Positions 32,401 through 45,001 of a stretch of 64,000 nucleotides of DNA are shown piece after piece. The notes under the pieces were generated by a model. It was given only the letters and a program-made list of their open reading frames with translations. It was not told the DNA's origin and ran no database searches. The stretch lies in NCBI GenBank assembly GCA_047967505.1, contig CM106539.1; one strand, 5' to 3'. A program made the translations under genes and the position numbers. Numbering within the stretch: position 1 is the stretch's first letter; every line of letters starts with the position of its first letter. This DNA comes from Dipteris shenzhenensis. Lineage: Eukaryota; Polypodiophyta; Polypodiopsida; Gleicheniales.

Positions 32401-34030
32401 CTAACCTTTAAAAAGTGAGATCCTAAAATACTAGGAAAAAAAGCAAGTAAAACAAATATGGACACCTATATCCAAAAATTGGGCTAAAATCTCCAAGAAT
32501 ATGGTAATGGGAGTCAAGGTACCACGTGGCGAATTGCCAGGAGGACTTTTGACAGCCAAAAGTCCATGTGAAATTTGCCACATGTTATTCTTGCTTGCAT
32601 TGCCATCTGTTCCCATATGCTAGCTTGTCTTGCATCCACATGTCATATCATCTCACATCCGTGTATCTACCCATACTACATCCATGGTGCAAGTCCTCAG
32701 CCATGTCCATGTTTAATTCTTGCCTCCATCTCCATGTGTCAACTTGTCCTACATGCATGTGTTAATCGGGGAGGAAATGTGGCAAGTTCATGTCATTGAT
32801 TTGACTACTGAAATGATCATGTGGCACTTGCCACGTTGCGCTTTCCTCTTGAACTGATATGCGGACGTGAGATAGGTTGATACCACATGGCAATTCGCAC
32901 ATGCGGCCTTTCAATGATTGAAATGCCACATGGTAAGATACCATCATGGATGATTTTTTCAAGTTAGTTTCATTAAGAAGCTAAGGTTTTATATTGGTGT
33001 CGAAAGTTTTTCTATCCTTATTAAAAAAAATGTTTGAAAGATTCCACAGGATTTGAAACTTTTATGCAAAAAAATAATATTAGCTAGGATATATGTCTTT
33101 TGCTTCAAAATTGAACAATAAATAAATAAAAGTGTACTACATCTATCAATATTTTGAAACCAAAAAATAAAGCTCGATAAACTTTTGCCAAGATTTTATA
33201 TTAATATATAAGCATAGCTTCGATAAAAGCATCCATGGATACCATGTGACATTTTGCGATCAAAAGGCCATGTGTGCAAATTTCCAAGTGGTCCTTTGAC
33301 GCTTGAAATGCCATGTGTCATTCTTGCCTCCATTGTCACTTGTTGAGAAGATTTGTGCCTCCATTGCCACATGCCATTCCCATAACCATTAGAATGTGTG
33401 CAAATTGCCACGTGTTATTCCCCCCTCCATTGCCATGTGTTGATCTAGATTTGTGCGCTTAGATTCCTACCTCCCGTATCACACACACAAACATCCACTA
33501 CCCATAGCCTTAGCTTATACCCTCCGGGCCCCCACAAATATACATGTCTCCCTTCCCCTCCCTACTCCTTCCAAGTCATGCATACCGCCTACTCCAATGC
33601 AACAACAACACTTGAAGTAATCCACTAAATCATATAACCACTTAATTTATTAGTATAAAAACTGTAAAGTTATAAAAAACAATATAAATATCAATTAGGA
33701 ATACTATGAGTATTAACATCAATTTAGTATATTTTGTTGTTGTGTGTGTATGCGTGCCTTTGGTAGCCAATAAGGAGCAAGGCCAAGAAATCCTCATTTC
33801 ACACCCCTTGAGAAAAGGCCTACATTCATTGAGCACGCTAATGGAGCCAATCAATCTTGATAGCCCTAAACATGGTTCAATGAAGAGCTCATAAAGGATC
33901 TTGATAATTTTTTGCTAGGCATCGAGCATTTAGTACTTTAACAAGGCTCTTGCAATAACCATACCTGATAACTGGTGGAACTTCCAAGAATGTACACAAG
34001 AGACATCATCTTTGAGTTTCCACCAACCAT
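32125..34030 (-). mobile_element. Second copy of the gypsy 3' end (pol tail, UTR, LTR), minus strand
   Basis: 33900-34030 matches the integrase tail at 25170-25330; on the minus strand it reads ILGSSTSYQVWLLQEPC, parallel to the first copy. 33480-33760 matches 24690-25030 including the polypurine-like tract (about 33548-33574). 32500-32940 matches the motif array, and 32190-32400 matches 22985-23165. A block of about 700 bp present in copy 1 is missing, and 32960-33240 holds unrelated AT-rich DNA. Homology stops abruptly at about 34030. Confidence 0.65.
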
Positions 34031-37000
34031 TGGAAAGATGAACCCGATGGATGCCATAGAGCACAAGTACGATGACCATCTCTGGACAAAAGAACACCTA
34101 AGTCCAGTAAAATTCCTAGGGGTTACATGCATAAGCTACTATGTGGGTGTTCTTGACAGGAAAAGGTTGATGTGCCCATATTAGAATGCATCAAGAAGGC
34201 ATGATTAGACATGATTGAAGGGGACCATGAACCACGTGCCAGCTACTAACACCGAAGGAACAATTGCTTCCCATTACTCTACAAGGCCAAGGATATGCAT
34301 ATGTGTGGTTGTATGATATATTTTATCATGTCATGTGAAATGGATATTGTACATCTCATGATTCATGTCAATGACTACAAATACTCTATGCAATACCTAA
34401 TCAATTAGTTGTCAACCATGAAAAGGCCACCGTTGCATGATAAAGTATAAGTGAGAATCATGAGGGACATACTAATGTCCAACCTAGTAAAGCTAGGTTA
34501 GGACGACTTAGAGAACATACAAGAGCAAGAACATCCTAGAGAAGCTCCCTCCCTTGCTAGAGAGAGTAGAATGTGAGACCACTTTGTAAGGCATATTGGT
34601 TATAGGATTGATTATGGAATTTTTTTCTTATCCATTTCTTAGACTACAAGCTTCAAAGAACCTGGCTCAAATGAGAGTAGATGAAAGCACACAAGGATAC
34701 AAAAACCAGGACTCCACGTATAATTTTTAAATGGCAACAAGGTTTCCAATCTAGGGGTTCCCGGCGGATGATTGCTTTGTCATGAAGATGTCCACAAATG
34801 GGGCCTACATCTGGAGTAGACCTTTTGAATAGGATGTAATGGAATGATAATGGGATGTTCGCGAGACGAGCTTCGGTCCAACCATTCGATCACACAAGAT
34901 GATCGAGAGAGTGGGTTACCATGGGCTGCCACTTGTATGATCCTTGCAAGGTAAGTAGCCTCCATTTTCAACATTCCATGATCTTCATGTCTTCTTGTAG
35001 TGGGGTCTAGGCTCATCATCAAGTTGACCACATCTAGCTTGCAAGATCTTCTTACCCTCATGACATGTGGAATGAAGGAGGAGGATACGCGATCTCACAA
35101 GCGCTACTTTGGCAGATGTCAAATGAAATAGGACGTGGTTTTTTGATAGGTGCTAAACAAAGTCATGACTCGAGCCAGGTATGATGTAGTCCATTTCTTT
35201 GGATTTATGGCAGACAAGGCATAAGAAAATTGGAGTGGAAGGCACCAGTGTTATTCTCCAGAAGCTCACATGGACTATAATGACACCAATGCCAATATCA
35301 CTGATGTCCCCAATGCCAAGCTCATCATGAAATACGTGGGGCAAACAAACCAATAGGATCACAAAGAGATTTGTGAGAGGGGTGAATAGCGACAACAAAT
35401 GAAGATTCATGATTAAACAATGGGGGATGGTAGGTCCAATGTGTGAAGTGACATCCCTACAAAGGATTAATGGTTAAGCTACCAAGAAATGTGGATACGA
35501 AATTGGGGAAACAACATGATAGTTTATAATTGTGCATAGTCTCTTAGAGTACTAGCAATGCAACGTAAGGGATTGGGTTGGCCATACTAGTAGTACATAG
35601 GGTGTGGATTGGGTGTGTCTAACAAAGGGATGGCTACAAATGACATGATCTACATATTTTCTTTTCATGCCATGTTCTCCATTTGCTTTCTTGGTGCCTG
35701 GTAGTGGATATGAAAAAGTTCACAAGCCTCCCCCAAAGTTGGGCATTTTGCTCTTTCAATGTCTTCCATTTGTCAATTTTGTCACACTTGAAGTTCTCTT
35801 CTAAAGGACCCATTCTAATGAACTTGCGTGTACTATTATTATTATTTGGTTTTGAAAGTTTAAAAATTCATGCTTGCTTGTCTCTTATTGTCACCATCAT
35901 TGAAACATATGTACCTTAGAAAATAATTTTTAAAAGTAATAATAATGTGCTATTGTAATACCTAAAAACTGGGATTTGGTCGTTGCTGTTGCACACTAGC
36001 TATTGGCATGAAGCTCGCTCTCTTATTGGAAAATAATGTTCAATATAAGCATCATAGGTGATTATCTTTAGGTTGCTTGATAAATGAGATCAAGTGAATG
36101 ACGACAACAAATCACTTCTAATGGAATTTATTTATTCTTGTGTGTTATGTTAAAAAGTTAATAAAATCCATGCATGAGACCTTGACACAATAGTACACAT
36201 CAAATGGACATACCAAATGGATTCAAGATTTAGAACATATTGGCAGATGTAGTCACACTAAAGAGATGTATATACATGGCACCCATATAATTTCAAGTAG
36301 TTCATAGATTGTGTGGGTTCTTAATCTAAAAGCAAATAATAGTAGCCTTTTTGTTATAATACCTAGCATCGATAAGATTGAATGTACTCACAAAAATCCA
36401 CTCCATCACTTTTAGTGATTTAAATAGTAGCCTTTATCCCCAATACAACAATTTATCAACATAAGAATCGAAAAAGGTTTACAAAAACCTTGTCTCATTG
36501 AATATTGGTGATTCTTGGATGTTTATTAAAGCTATGGATTTTTTCTAGGCCATGTATCTAGTTTATTTTTACTTAGTAGCTCTCATGTTGTATTATTTAT
36601 TTACATTGGCCACTTTTTGAACAACAATGTTTTGGTTAATTGATTTTTAGAACAATGGTTGTGTGATCTAGCCTTAGCTTGATAGGAAGGACAAGGATAC
36701 CATTTTTTGAAATCAATCCTATCCTTTTTTAAAGGAAAAAATGATCTACTTGTTTTCTTAAGTATTCATGTCTCCTAATTTCAAGAAACTTTGATTGGTA
36801 TAATACGGTAGCAATAAAGATTTGTCAATAAGCATAAGTACACATTATAAACCTTCACACACCAAAGTAATGAGAGATACCCTTTAAGGAAAATGGTAAG
36901 ATGGCAAATTAAAGAATAACGTCATCAAACCTTCACTCGATGAAATGCCCTCTCTAAGGTAACAAATTTAAGGATAAGAAATAGTAATCTAATCATTTCA

Positions 37001-38633
37001 TAACATGCCCAATTATGTGCAAAAAGTAGATTCACATATTTGAGAACCCCAAGTGATTGATTTGGCACTTTGGTTGGGCTCAATTTTGTGCAAACAAATT
37101 TCAAACGGGGATTCTCAACTCTAAAGAGTTTTGGAGGCTTTTAAAATGGTGTGCTCTCCTTTGTATAAAAATTGTTGCATACAAAACTTTTTGTCCAACC
37201 CATGTGCATTTGAATCAATTCCATTGAGAACATCCATTTAATCTATGCCTATCACAACCTTCATCCACAAATGGTTGCTTAAGTTAATATCCATGTACTG
37301 GCAACAAGGTTGTCCATCCTTGCTAGCTTGAATTGATTAAAATTGCAATGCCTTCATGTTTTATACATATCTTCTTGCCCCTCATTCAATTATCCATTAG
37401 TGAAATTGGCTTGATTTATTACAAGCCACCAAAACACTCTAATCACCTTCATGATGAATGACCTTAACTTCACCCACTAAAGTGCAATTCATGAGGGAAA
37501 AAAAGCAAAAGAACTTTCACACTAGATATCCATGCTCACTTCACTACCGACGCACCAATTTCCCTTTTGTGGCTCCTTTGATTTTAACCGTAAAATCTAG
37601 GTCGGTAGGCTCCGCTTTTATACATAATCTTCTGATTCTAGTTTTGACAATACCACCCATCTTCAGAATGTGAAGGCGAGGTAGGCACACATGATGCAGA
37701 CTTACCCACACTTACCTATGTGCATTTAACAATAACTACTATGGTGTATATAGCAATAATACATGTGTTGTGTGTGCTTCCTTAGCAAGTATGTGTACAG
37801 AGATAAAATATACAAAGGTATCTTTACCCTCCATCCCACACTAGACTCACCAATGTGCATCAAACAATAGCTTCAGTCAGTGGCACTTCTTATTCTATTT
37901 CTTGGCTTAACCTCCAAAGCTAGAAGTCTGTGCGAATTACTTTCACCCTCTTTTTTCCTTACACTTCATAAAACCATCAATTCTCTCCCAGATATTTTGT
38001 GCTAATGTAATAGCCATTCTTCAATGTTGCTATGGCATACTGCATATAGATGAGATGATTATATCTATGCATTGAGTGTGGATATATCTACATCCACATG
38101 GGTGCATGCATGCTGACCCATCAGGGTGAAGAGCTGCCTGCAACTGCACAGATTTAAAAAAATAGAGATCCTCTTGTTTCCCTTAAGGGGATCTTAGAAT
38201 CAAGAAACTTTCGAACTGACATGCTTCACATTTAAGATTCATAAAGGCACAGTTTTGAAGTGAAAGCCATTCCTGATGTTCCAGACAGCTGCAAGAACAG
38301 GGCAAGGGCACAGGCGCTACATAATCGATACGACCCCCCAGCACATCTTGCAAATGGATCTTGCCACACACATCCACCTTGGCTTTCTTTTAAACCTGAA
38401 ACAGCAGTCGCCAGACACAAAACAAATAGCATGTTTGGTGTCAATGTCAAGCTATCTGATGATTGACATTTTGAAACTTGCACCAGGATTGAGGATAGCA
38501 ACAACCAAAAAGTAGAGGCATCTGAACTCAGAATACAGACCTCCACATGATCCGACTGTTCAAAAAAGATCGTATAAAATCAATAACAAAATTCTTACCT
38601 GAAACCAGCTCATCTATAAATATATTGCTTGAC
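34031..38633. other. 4.6 kb without a recognised gene
   Basis: AT-rich, full of stops on both strands. Around 34740-34840 a plus frame reads DDCFVMKMSTNGAYIWSR, which looks like an old coding trace but has no identified family. The final part (about 38180-38630) lies just downstream of the AGT2-like stop codon and may hold its 3' untranslated region. No canonical AATAAA was seen close to the stop. Confidence 0.35.
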
Positions 38634-41600
38634 TTAGAGCTTTGACATCGTGTAATCCATAACCTCTATCAGAAAATCTGCGAAAGGCAGCAAATATATG
38701 TTTTTAATTAAGCAAGCTGTAGCCAACCCTGATATCAGATTATCCTATCTGCCACAAACTAACATCCTAGGAGAACAAGTTTAAGTCTTACTACAAAGCG
38801 ATTCATAAATTACAAGTTTGAAATACCTGCGTCTTCCATAGTGAAACACATGGGAGGCTTGATTCTGAAGACATTTCCATAAAAGCCACCCTTCCCTACC
38901 AGTACTCCAAGATCTGTTTGGAATGCATCACCCACAACAAAACGTGTCATTTGCAATCTCCTAAATACAATGAAAGTCTATAATCTGCCAGGTCGATTGC
39001 CACTACACTTGGCAGCATACCTTTCATCTTTTCATAAAGGTCAGCAGTTTCCTCCCTTGCTGGTTCCTTTGATTGTCTGTCTCGCACTAACTCTACTCCA
39101 ATCATTAATCCTCTTCCTCTGACATCACCTATGACTGAGGATATAAGGTTTATGGTGTCAGAACTCAAAAACTTGTATGCTAATAAGTTCTAATTGAAGG
39201 CCATAGCCATTTACATTCCCAATAATACTGTTCTTGTCAATATCAGTCTGAAGAAGTGTTCCTCTTCCATATAAGAGTAATTCAAATTAGGCAATGAAAG
39301 AACATACTGTCATGCTTCTGTTGCAGACTACACAATCGCTGGAGTAGGTAGCCACCCACTTCAGCACAATGTTGCTGGCGTTTTTCCTTTTCCAATACTC
39401 TTAAAACAGCATGTCCTCCTGCAGAGCAGACTGGATTTCCTCCAAAAGTATTGAAGTGCAGACTGCGCGCCATAACACTAGCAATCTCTGGGGTTGTGAC
39501 AACTGCACCGACAGGAAGACCATTCCCTAAACCCTGCAACCAGAATAAGCTTAGTTTCCCAGACTCTACTATTTTCAACATGATGACTTGGCTAACAAAT
39601 ATCCAGACCCGCCTACCAAGTTTGGGATGGAAAAAATTACAATAACTTACCAAGTCGTCTGTACTCCACAAATTTAAGAGTACTCAATACAAGCCTCTTG
39701 ACAGAAGACAATGGCTTAACAAATGCCTACCGAAGAGTAAGAACCACCTAAGTACAAGAGTAGCTTAACAAAGCCTTCTGAGTATGAACAAGAGAAAAAC
39801 AGCCACCTTAGCCAACGTTACAATATCTGGTACAACACCCTGGGTCTCAAATCCCCAGTAATGGCTCCCAGTGCGACCAAAGCCGGTTTGCACCTCATCA
39901 GCAATGCAAATGCCTCCAGCTTTCCTGACTATATCATAGACAGCAGGAAGATAGCCCGGTGCAAGCTCGACAGCTCCACCTACCCCCTGAAATACAAAAG
40001 GAACCCATTAAGTAAAAAAGTAAAACAGCTCAGAAACAACTGTGCTCACCGAGCTTCAGATCATCATACTTGAAAAGTTTCTGCAAAGAAGCCAGCAACA
40101 CGACCAGATGTGGCTGACTCGATCAGATCCGCAACATCGGCTGCGTACTTTGCCCCATCAGCACCATGGCGACCTCTGTAGGGATTTGGGTTCACTGCAT
40201 GGTGGACTCCAAAACCCTGCAGGGACTCTGATTTAGCGAACCACTATGCAATTGAAGCATTTAATAGACTGTGATTCAAAATTATCTGCTTGGTTTACAG
40301 ACCTGTGGAACATTGTACTTCCAAATACGTTGGCCTGAGAGACCCATGGTGGCTGCACTCAGGCCATGGTAGGAATTTCTGAGGGAAATGACGTCATAAT
40401 TGCCAGTGTAGAGGCGAGCCATCATCAACGCCATGTCGTTGGCTTCTCCACCTGAATTTACGAAGTACACAACCTGCATAATCCTATTTCACTGTCATTT
40501 TTTATCCCCCTCCCACACACAAGCATATGCAGAATTGGCATAATCCAGCAACGATATAAGATGTAGCTGCACAAGTGAACAGACTAATTACAAATTTGAG
40601 ACCATGTTATCCCAGGAAAGATCAAGCAGAAGGACAATCAAACAGCCACCATCTCATGGAGAAGATCATAAACATGCAGAAATCAAAGCAAAATCAAGCA
40701 GAAGGAGAATCAAACAACCACCATCTCATGGAGAAGATCATTAGCATGCAGAAAACAATGCACGATCAAACAACGACCATGTCGCGACGAAGATCAATTA
40801 ACATGAACAAAGCACCAAAACTCGAAAGGTTTCTGTTTGAAAGGACAAGAAACTGACAGAAACAATGTCCCAGTAAAGATGAGCTATGAGTTGCAGACTA
40901 GATCGGATTCCTATACCTTGAGATTGCCGGGCATCTTCTGAGCGAGAGCCTCGGCAAAATCAGCCACGGCGTGGTTGAGGTAGATTGTGGTGGTGTGCTG
41001 AAGCAGCTTGGTTTGTTTCACGATTGCATCCACGACGTCCGGATGGCAATGCCCACAAGAAACAGTGACGATGCCTGCAAAAGCATCCAAGTAGCGTCTC
41101 CCTGTTTCATCGTAGAGGTACTGCATCTTGCCCTGCACGATGTTGATCTGGAGGAGCACAGAATCAGAGAACGTTTGGGAAAAAATGAGATGCTGCAACT
41201 AGTTTGCGATGATTGGAAAGAATGATGCAGCTGGTTCAAATACAGCGAAACCGATCAAACAACAATCAAACAACCGATCAAACAACAATCAAACAAAAAT
41301 GATTGATCTGGAGGAGGACAGAATCAGAAAAGGTTTGGCAAAAAATGAGATGATGCTGCAGCGAGGATGGGATGAATGGGAAGAATCATTGAGCTGGATC
41401 AAATGAGCGAAACCGATCAAAACAACAACGGAATGAAATCCATCCGATGGAGGAAAAGCAACGAACGAAATGAATGGGCACATTAAGAAAAGAGGAGGAG
41501 ACGAACGGGATTCTTGTAGTAGAGGATGATGCCGGGATTCATGTAAAGACGGCGTTTTTCGAGGATTTGGAGGGCGGGAGGGCCGGTGTAAGGATCGGGG

Positions 41601-41707
41601 GAGTGATCGAAAGGGGGGAGGACGGGAGGGGAAAGCTTAGCAGCAGCAGCTGCCATGGAGGAGAAGCTATGGCTATGGCGATTCGCGAGCTTGGCGAGAC
41701 GATGCAT
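38634..41707 (-). CDS. AGT2: Alanine:glyoxylate aminotransferase 2-like, class III PLP aminotransferase
   Basis: Nine exons on minus: 41507-41707, 40917-41147, 40303-40473, 40070-40216, 39807-39986, 39308-39533, 39021-39134, 38827-38913, 38634-38677. All introns are GT..AG; junctions one to five are phase 0 and the last three phase 1. The joined frame is 1401 nt, 466 aa, close to the plant AGT2 length of about 476. It opens [15 protein letters not shown], basic and Ser/Ala-rich, suggesting mitochondrial import. Visible motifs: [40 protein letters not shown] (Asp280, cofactor ring), Lys310 at the end of exon 5 before [11 protein letters not shown] (PLP lysine) and NTFGGNPV (phosphate contact). 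By family it transfers an amino group from alanine to glyoxylate or related acceptors. The start at 41707 was chosen for its targeting-like N-terminus; an in-frame ATG at 41791 would add 28 residues. No defects seen. Confidence 0.93.
40621..40812. repeat. Tandem repeat in AGT2 intron 2
   Basis: Two units with a period of 72 bp (from 40621 and 40693) share ATCAAGCAGAAGG, CACCATCTCATGGAGAAGAT and ACATGCAGAAA. A third, shorter and more diverged unit starts at about 40764. Purine-rich on the plus strand. It may vary between individuals. Confidence 0.8.
41145..41430. repeat. 160-bp tandem duplication in AGT2 intron 1 that copies the splice acceptor
   Basis: GATCTGGAGGAG(C/G)ACAGAA occurs at 41145 and again at 41305. 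The following sequences stay alignable through the GCGAAACCGATCAAA blocks (41260s and 41409). On the minus strand both copies read CTCCTCCAG|ATCAA, so the intron holds a decoy 3' splice site 160 bp upstream of the real one. Confidence 0.8.
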
Positions 41708-43170
41708 GGCTTCTTTTTTCGTTCGCAATCTCTCTCGATCCTCGCTAGCTCTTCTCTCCCTCTCTCGATCCTCGCCAGCTCTCCCTCTCAATCTCTCCCG
41801 AGTCCCGATCCTGATCCTCGCAAGCTTTCCCCCTCACAATCCCTCGTCGCGAGCTCTCTCTCTCGTCTCAAACTCCCGCGACCTATTCAGCTCTCCCTCC
41901 GTCACTCCCTCCCCCCCCCCCCCCCCCTCTCTCTCTCTCTCTGCGCAACTCCCGCGAGATATTGAGCTCTCCCTCCCTTCCTCTCTCCCTCTCTCTCTCT
42001 CTCTTTTCTCTATTTTCTTGCGCAACCTCTCCCTCTTTCCCCAATTTGCACCCCCCACTCCCGTTGCTTTCCTCCGCAATTCCTTCGTTTCTCTTCCCCT
42101 CCCTCTCTCTTGAGCTTTTTAGTATCCGCCCAAGTTCGTACTTACTTTCCTCCGCAATTCCCTCGCGTTCGCTCAATCGAACCCGCCTCCTCGCTCCTCT
42201 CGCTGTCCGTTTAAATCGCACCCCGCACGTCTTCTACGACCGCTTCGATATCCCTTGTCAACCCGCACACCACAATGCCCCCCTCTCTACCGCTCTGTAA
42301 TTTCTCAGCACTCCAGCTAGCGCAAACACTTCCACCGCTTCGATCTTTTTCAGCCCACAATCGAATCGCGCTACAGTACCAGCTCACAAAATCCGAGCTC
42401 TCTCTACCCCAGCACTCCAGCTCGCGCAAACGCACTCCTCGCAGACTTGTCTCTTTTCCTGGATTCCAGTACAATTTCCACTCTCGTGACTCTCTGCGAG
42501 CGCAGTCCACGCGGAAAGTTAAAGAAACATGTCTATGTTGGAATGTCTATTCCCCACGTCCCGCCTTGAGCATCACTCTCTCTCGGAGTCTACGGGACCT
42601 CGAAGGGCTCCACCTAACCGTTTGCTCACCACGTGCCTTGTTAATGCTTCTCTTTCTGCTCCAACAGCCTCAGTGCCTCACATCGATCCCATGAACCACA
42701 GATCGAGGAGGCATGCCAGGCTTTACGCTCTGAGACAGGGCGAATTTCGTATAGAGGTATTCAGTTGTGCTCTCAAATCTCACAGCGCAATGGTTTCAAG
42801 TGCGATGCTTTTTGCGGCCAAGGCCTCAGACAGCGGACTGTACTATGTAGCCTTCACGTCCGCTTTAGTAAGGTTCCAAATTTCACCAAACTCGTCCGTA
42901 TGCACGTGAATAGTAGGAACTCGCTTGCTTGTTTCGAGTGCTTGGCGTTTCTCGCGCGACTCGATCGAGGCTAAGCACTGTCCCCAATCGTCGATATCGG
43001 GGCAAGTTGAAGACCGCTCGCTGGGCGGAAGGGCATAGGGAGTGACGAAAGAGGCCAAGAAAGACGCCAAGGCAACTGATCGCGATTTGCAATTGAAGAA
43101 GATGCCGATGCAGATGAAGAAGAAGGACTGTGGAGCAAAAACTGCAAAGCAATTGTGTTGCGTTTTCAAT
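41708..43170. promoter_or_regulatory. AGT2 upstream region: CT/GA-rich leader and GC-richer, CpG-containing DNA
   Basis: 41715-42120 is pyrimidine-rich on plus (GA-rich in the transcript sense), with (CT)n stretches and C(17) at 41911-41927. Such GA tracts are common in plant 5' untranslated regions. 42120-43170 has more CG dinucleotides than flanking DNA and open frames on both strands (for example 42275-42694 plus, 42843-43169 minus), none recognisable. It probably holds the promoter; an unidentified divergent gene cannot be excluded. Confidence 0.45.
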
Positions 43171-43199
43171 GATCAGATGAGATGACCTGACGAGCATCA

Positions 43200-43345
43200 A
43201 ACTTTGAATCTTCTCTGTATCATTCCAATTTTATCATATGATTCTCTCTTCAATTTTATCAGATGATTCAATTTTGATATGATTCAAGTCTCTTCAATTT
43301 TTTAGATGATTCAATTTTGATCAGATGATTCAAGTTCGGAGACAT
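43200..43345. repeat. Minisatellite of TTCAATTTTATCAGATGA type
   Basis: Variants of TTCAATTTT.ATCAGATGATTC recur about six times at 20-30 bp spacing. Confidence 0.7.
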
Positions 43346-43953
43346 CTGATCAAACTTGAATCCTCTTCTATAAAACCCAACACAAACCTAAGAATATCGG
43401 TTTCAAGTTCCTTTTTGAACATCTCACCATCATCAACAACGAGTTAGCTATCCTCCCCTGCAACACCTCACTAACCCTCTGTTCCAACTTACCATGCTTG
43501 CTATCCCTGGTGCTGCTAGTTAGTCGCCCAGCTCACGGCACATACCTTGTGTTTCGACTTGCCACGTATGCTATGCCTCATGGTAGTCGTCGTTCGCCCG
43601 CATCAACTCCCACAACTCATCTCTCCAAGCCTCCTCACAATAATTTGGATGCAATTTAGATAATTACTTGTGATCCCTTTTCCTGAAACTAGACCCCGCC
43701 CCGCAATGCCCGAGTGGATGCTCGAGTGGAGAGCAAGAAATTTCTTCTCCAATGCAGCACCCGTGATGCCACAAGGTGTCAGCCAAAATTTTGGGCCTCG
43801 AAGAGAGAACACAACAAACCGTGGGATATTTTGTGGGAATTGCCTCTTAAGTTGCATGCAACCGGCTGTGAGGCGGACCACATGCATCGATGAGGTAGGG
43901 TTGAGACACATCCCTTCATCCAACAATGTGTTCCACTTGCCCATAAAACACAA
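43346..43953. other. No recognised feature
   Basis: Frames on both strands at 43600-44000 are open for 111-132 codons but their text is not protein-like beyond chance. They overlap each other and the tandem repeat that follows. Confidence 0.3.
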
Positions 43954-44122
43954 CACCCACCAACACATGCCAAGCACCACAAAACACAGATCCAAGAGCA
44001 CATGAATGTCACATCAGGCACCTTTCATGTTGCCTTGCCTATCACCCACCAACACATGCCAAGCACCGCAAAACACGGATCCAACATCACATGATTGTCA
44101 CATCAAGCACCGTTGCCTTGCC
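43954..44122. repeat. Tandem duplication, period 89 bp
   Basis: CACCCACCAACACATGCCAA starts at 43954 and 44043. Both units continue through GCACC.CAAAACAC.GATCCAA and GTTGCCTTGCCTATC. Confidence 0.85.
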
Positions 44123-44694
44123 TATCTCTGAGGCTAAGGTTGGTAAGGGCGAGGCGCAAGAGGGTCTAGGCATGGTGCTGTGTGGGAGGGAGCTTTTTTT
44201 AAATAATTTTCGCAGTCGGGGGACAAAGATCAATCTAGTCATTCTATACACCTCATTTTTGGGGTGTTTGGGAGCACATCCCTGCAATGCAACGAATGAA
44301 ATTGTTGCCTGTTAGTTAAGAATCAAGTTTTGCTATGGAAACATCTCTGCATCTTTGGCATGGCAACTTCCCAAGTCTTAGTCTCGCTCTGCAAGCATCA
44401 AAATTGAAGCAAAAGACCGGCTCCAATCTCTCGAAAATTCTATCCCTCGCTATTTTCGCGCCTGACTTCACCCAAATCCCTGATGCTAATAACAGGAGCT
44501 TTCCACAACTTATGAAGAAGGTAGAATTCTTGGAGAATGCCTATTCTTTGCCACATATTTAGCACATATGACTCCCTTATGTGGGAATGCCCTCTAAGGG
44601 TATGAGTTGCACTAAGGTTGTTGAAATGGATTGCACCCATGAAGGCGAACTATCATTAGTTATGTCCATTGAGTTTCAAGAAACATGGATGCAA
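44123..44694. other. No recognised feature
   Basis: Intergenic DNA between the small tandem repeat and the repeat array. No motif recognised. Confidence 0.3.
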
Positions 44695-45001
44695 CACTAA
44701 TGATGTCACATCACCCAACAAGTGATATGGTTGGCATTTCACATAGGTGGTTGAGAGCTAGCATAAACATCTATTGTGTCTAACTGCAATTATTCTTTCA
44801 CATCCTGAAAAATCTCAATTTGTATCTAACTCCACTTGAATCTTTAACACCTCGATCATTCTTTTTTAAATAGGTATTTATGTCTCTAAAGGGAATGACC
44901 TTTTAATGGGAAAAGCAAGTCTTGGAGCATTAAGTTACTCTTTCCACTACAAAAGGTGTAGATGTGAGTTATGGATCATGAAACAAGTTCCACCTTAGCT
45001 A
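44695..45001. repeat. Repeat D, copy 1
   Basis: About 300 bp starting TGATGTCACATCACCCAAC and ending ..CACCTTAGCTACTA. It is homologous, in the same orientation, to copies at 48008-48340 and 48485-48820. This copy is more diverged and is cut off at its right end by the inverted-arm structure. Confidence 0.8.

Noticed and set aside
33900-34030. Second gypsy copy interpreted as the matching 5' LTR of the 25-28 kb element
   Set aside because: Its homology includes the integrase tail inside pol, so it is another 3' end, not a 5' LTR.
38183-38546. Possible second gene from the 104-codon minus frame downstream of AGT2
   Set aside because: It lies after the AGT2 stop, overlaps frames on both strands and has no recognisable motif; 3' untranslated or intergenic DNA is simpler.
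41474-42300. Plus and minus frames of 81-163 codons upstream of and over AGT2 exon 1
   Set aside because: They are shadows of exon 1 and of the CT-rich leader; the spliced minus-strand gene explains the region.
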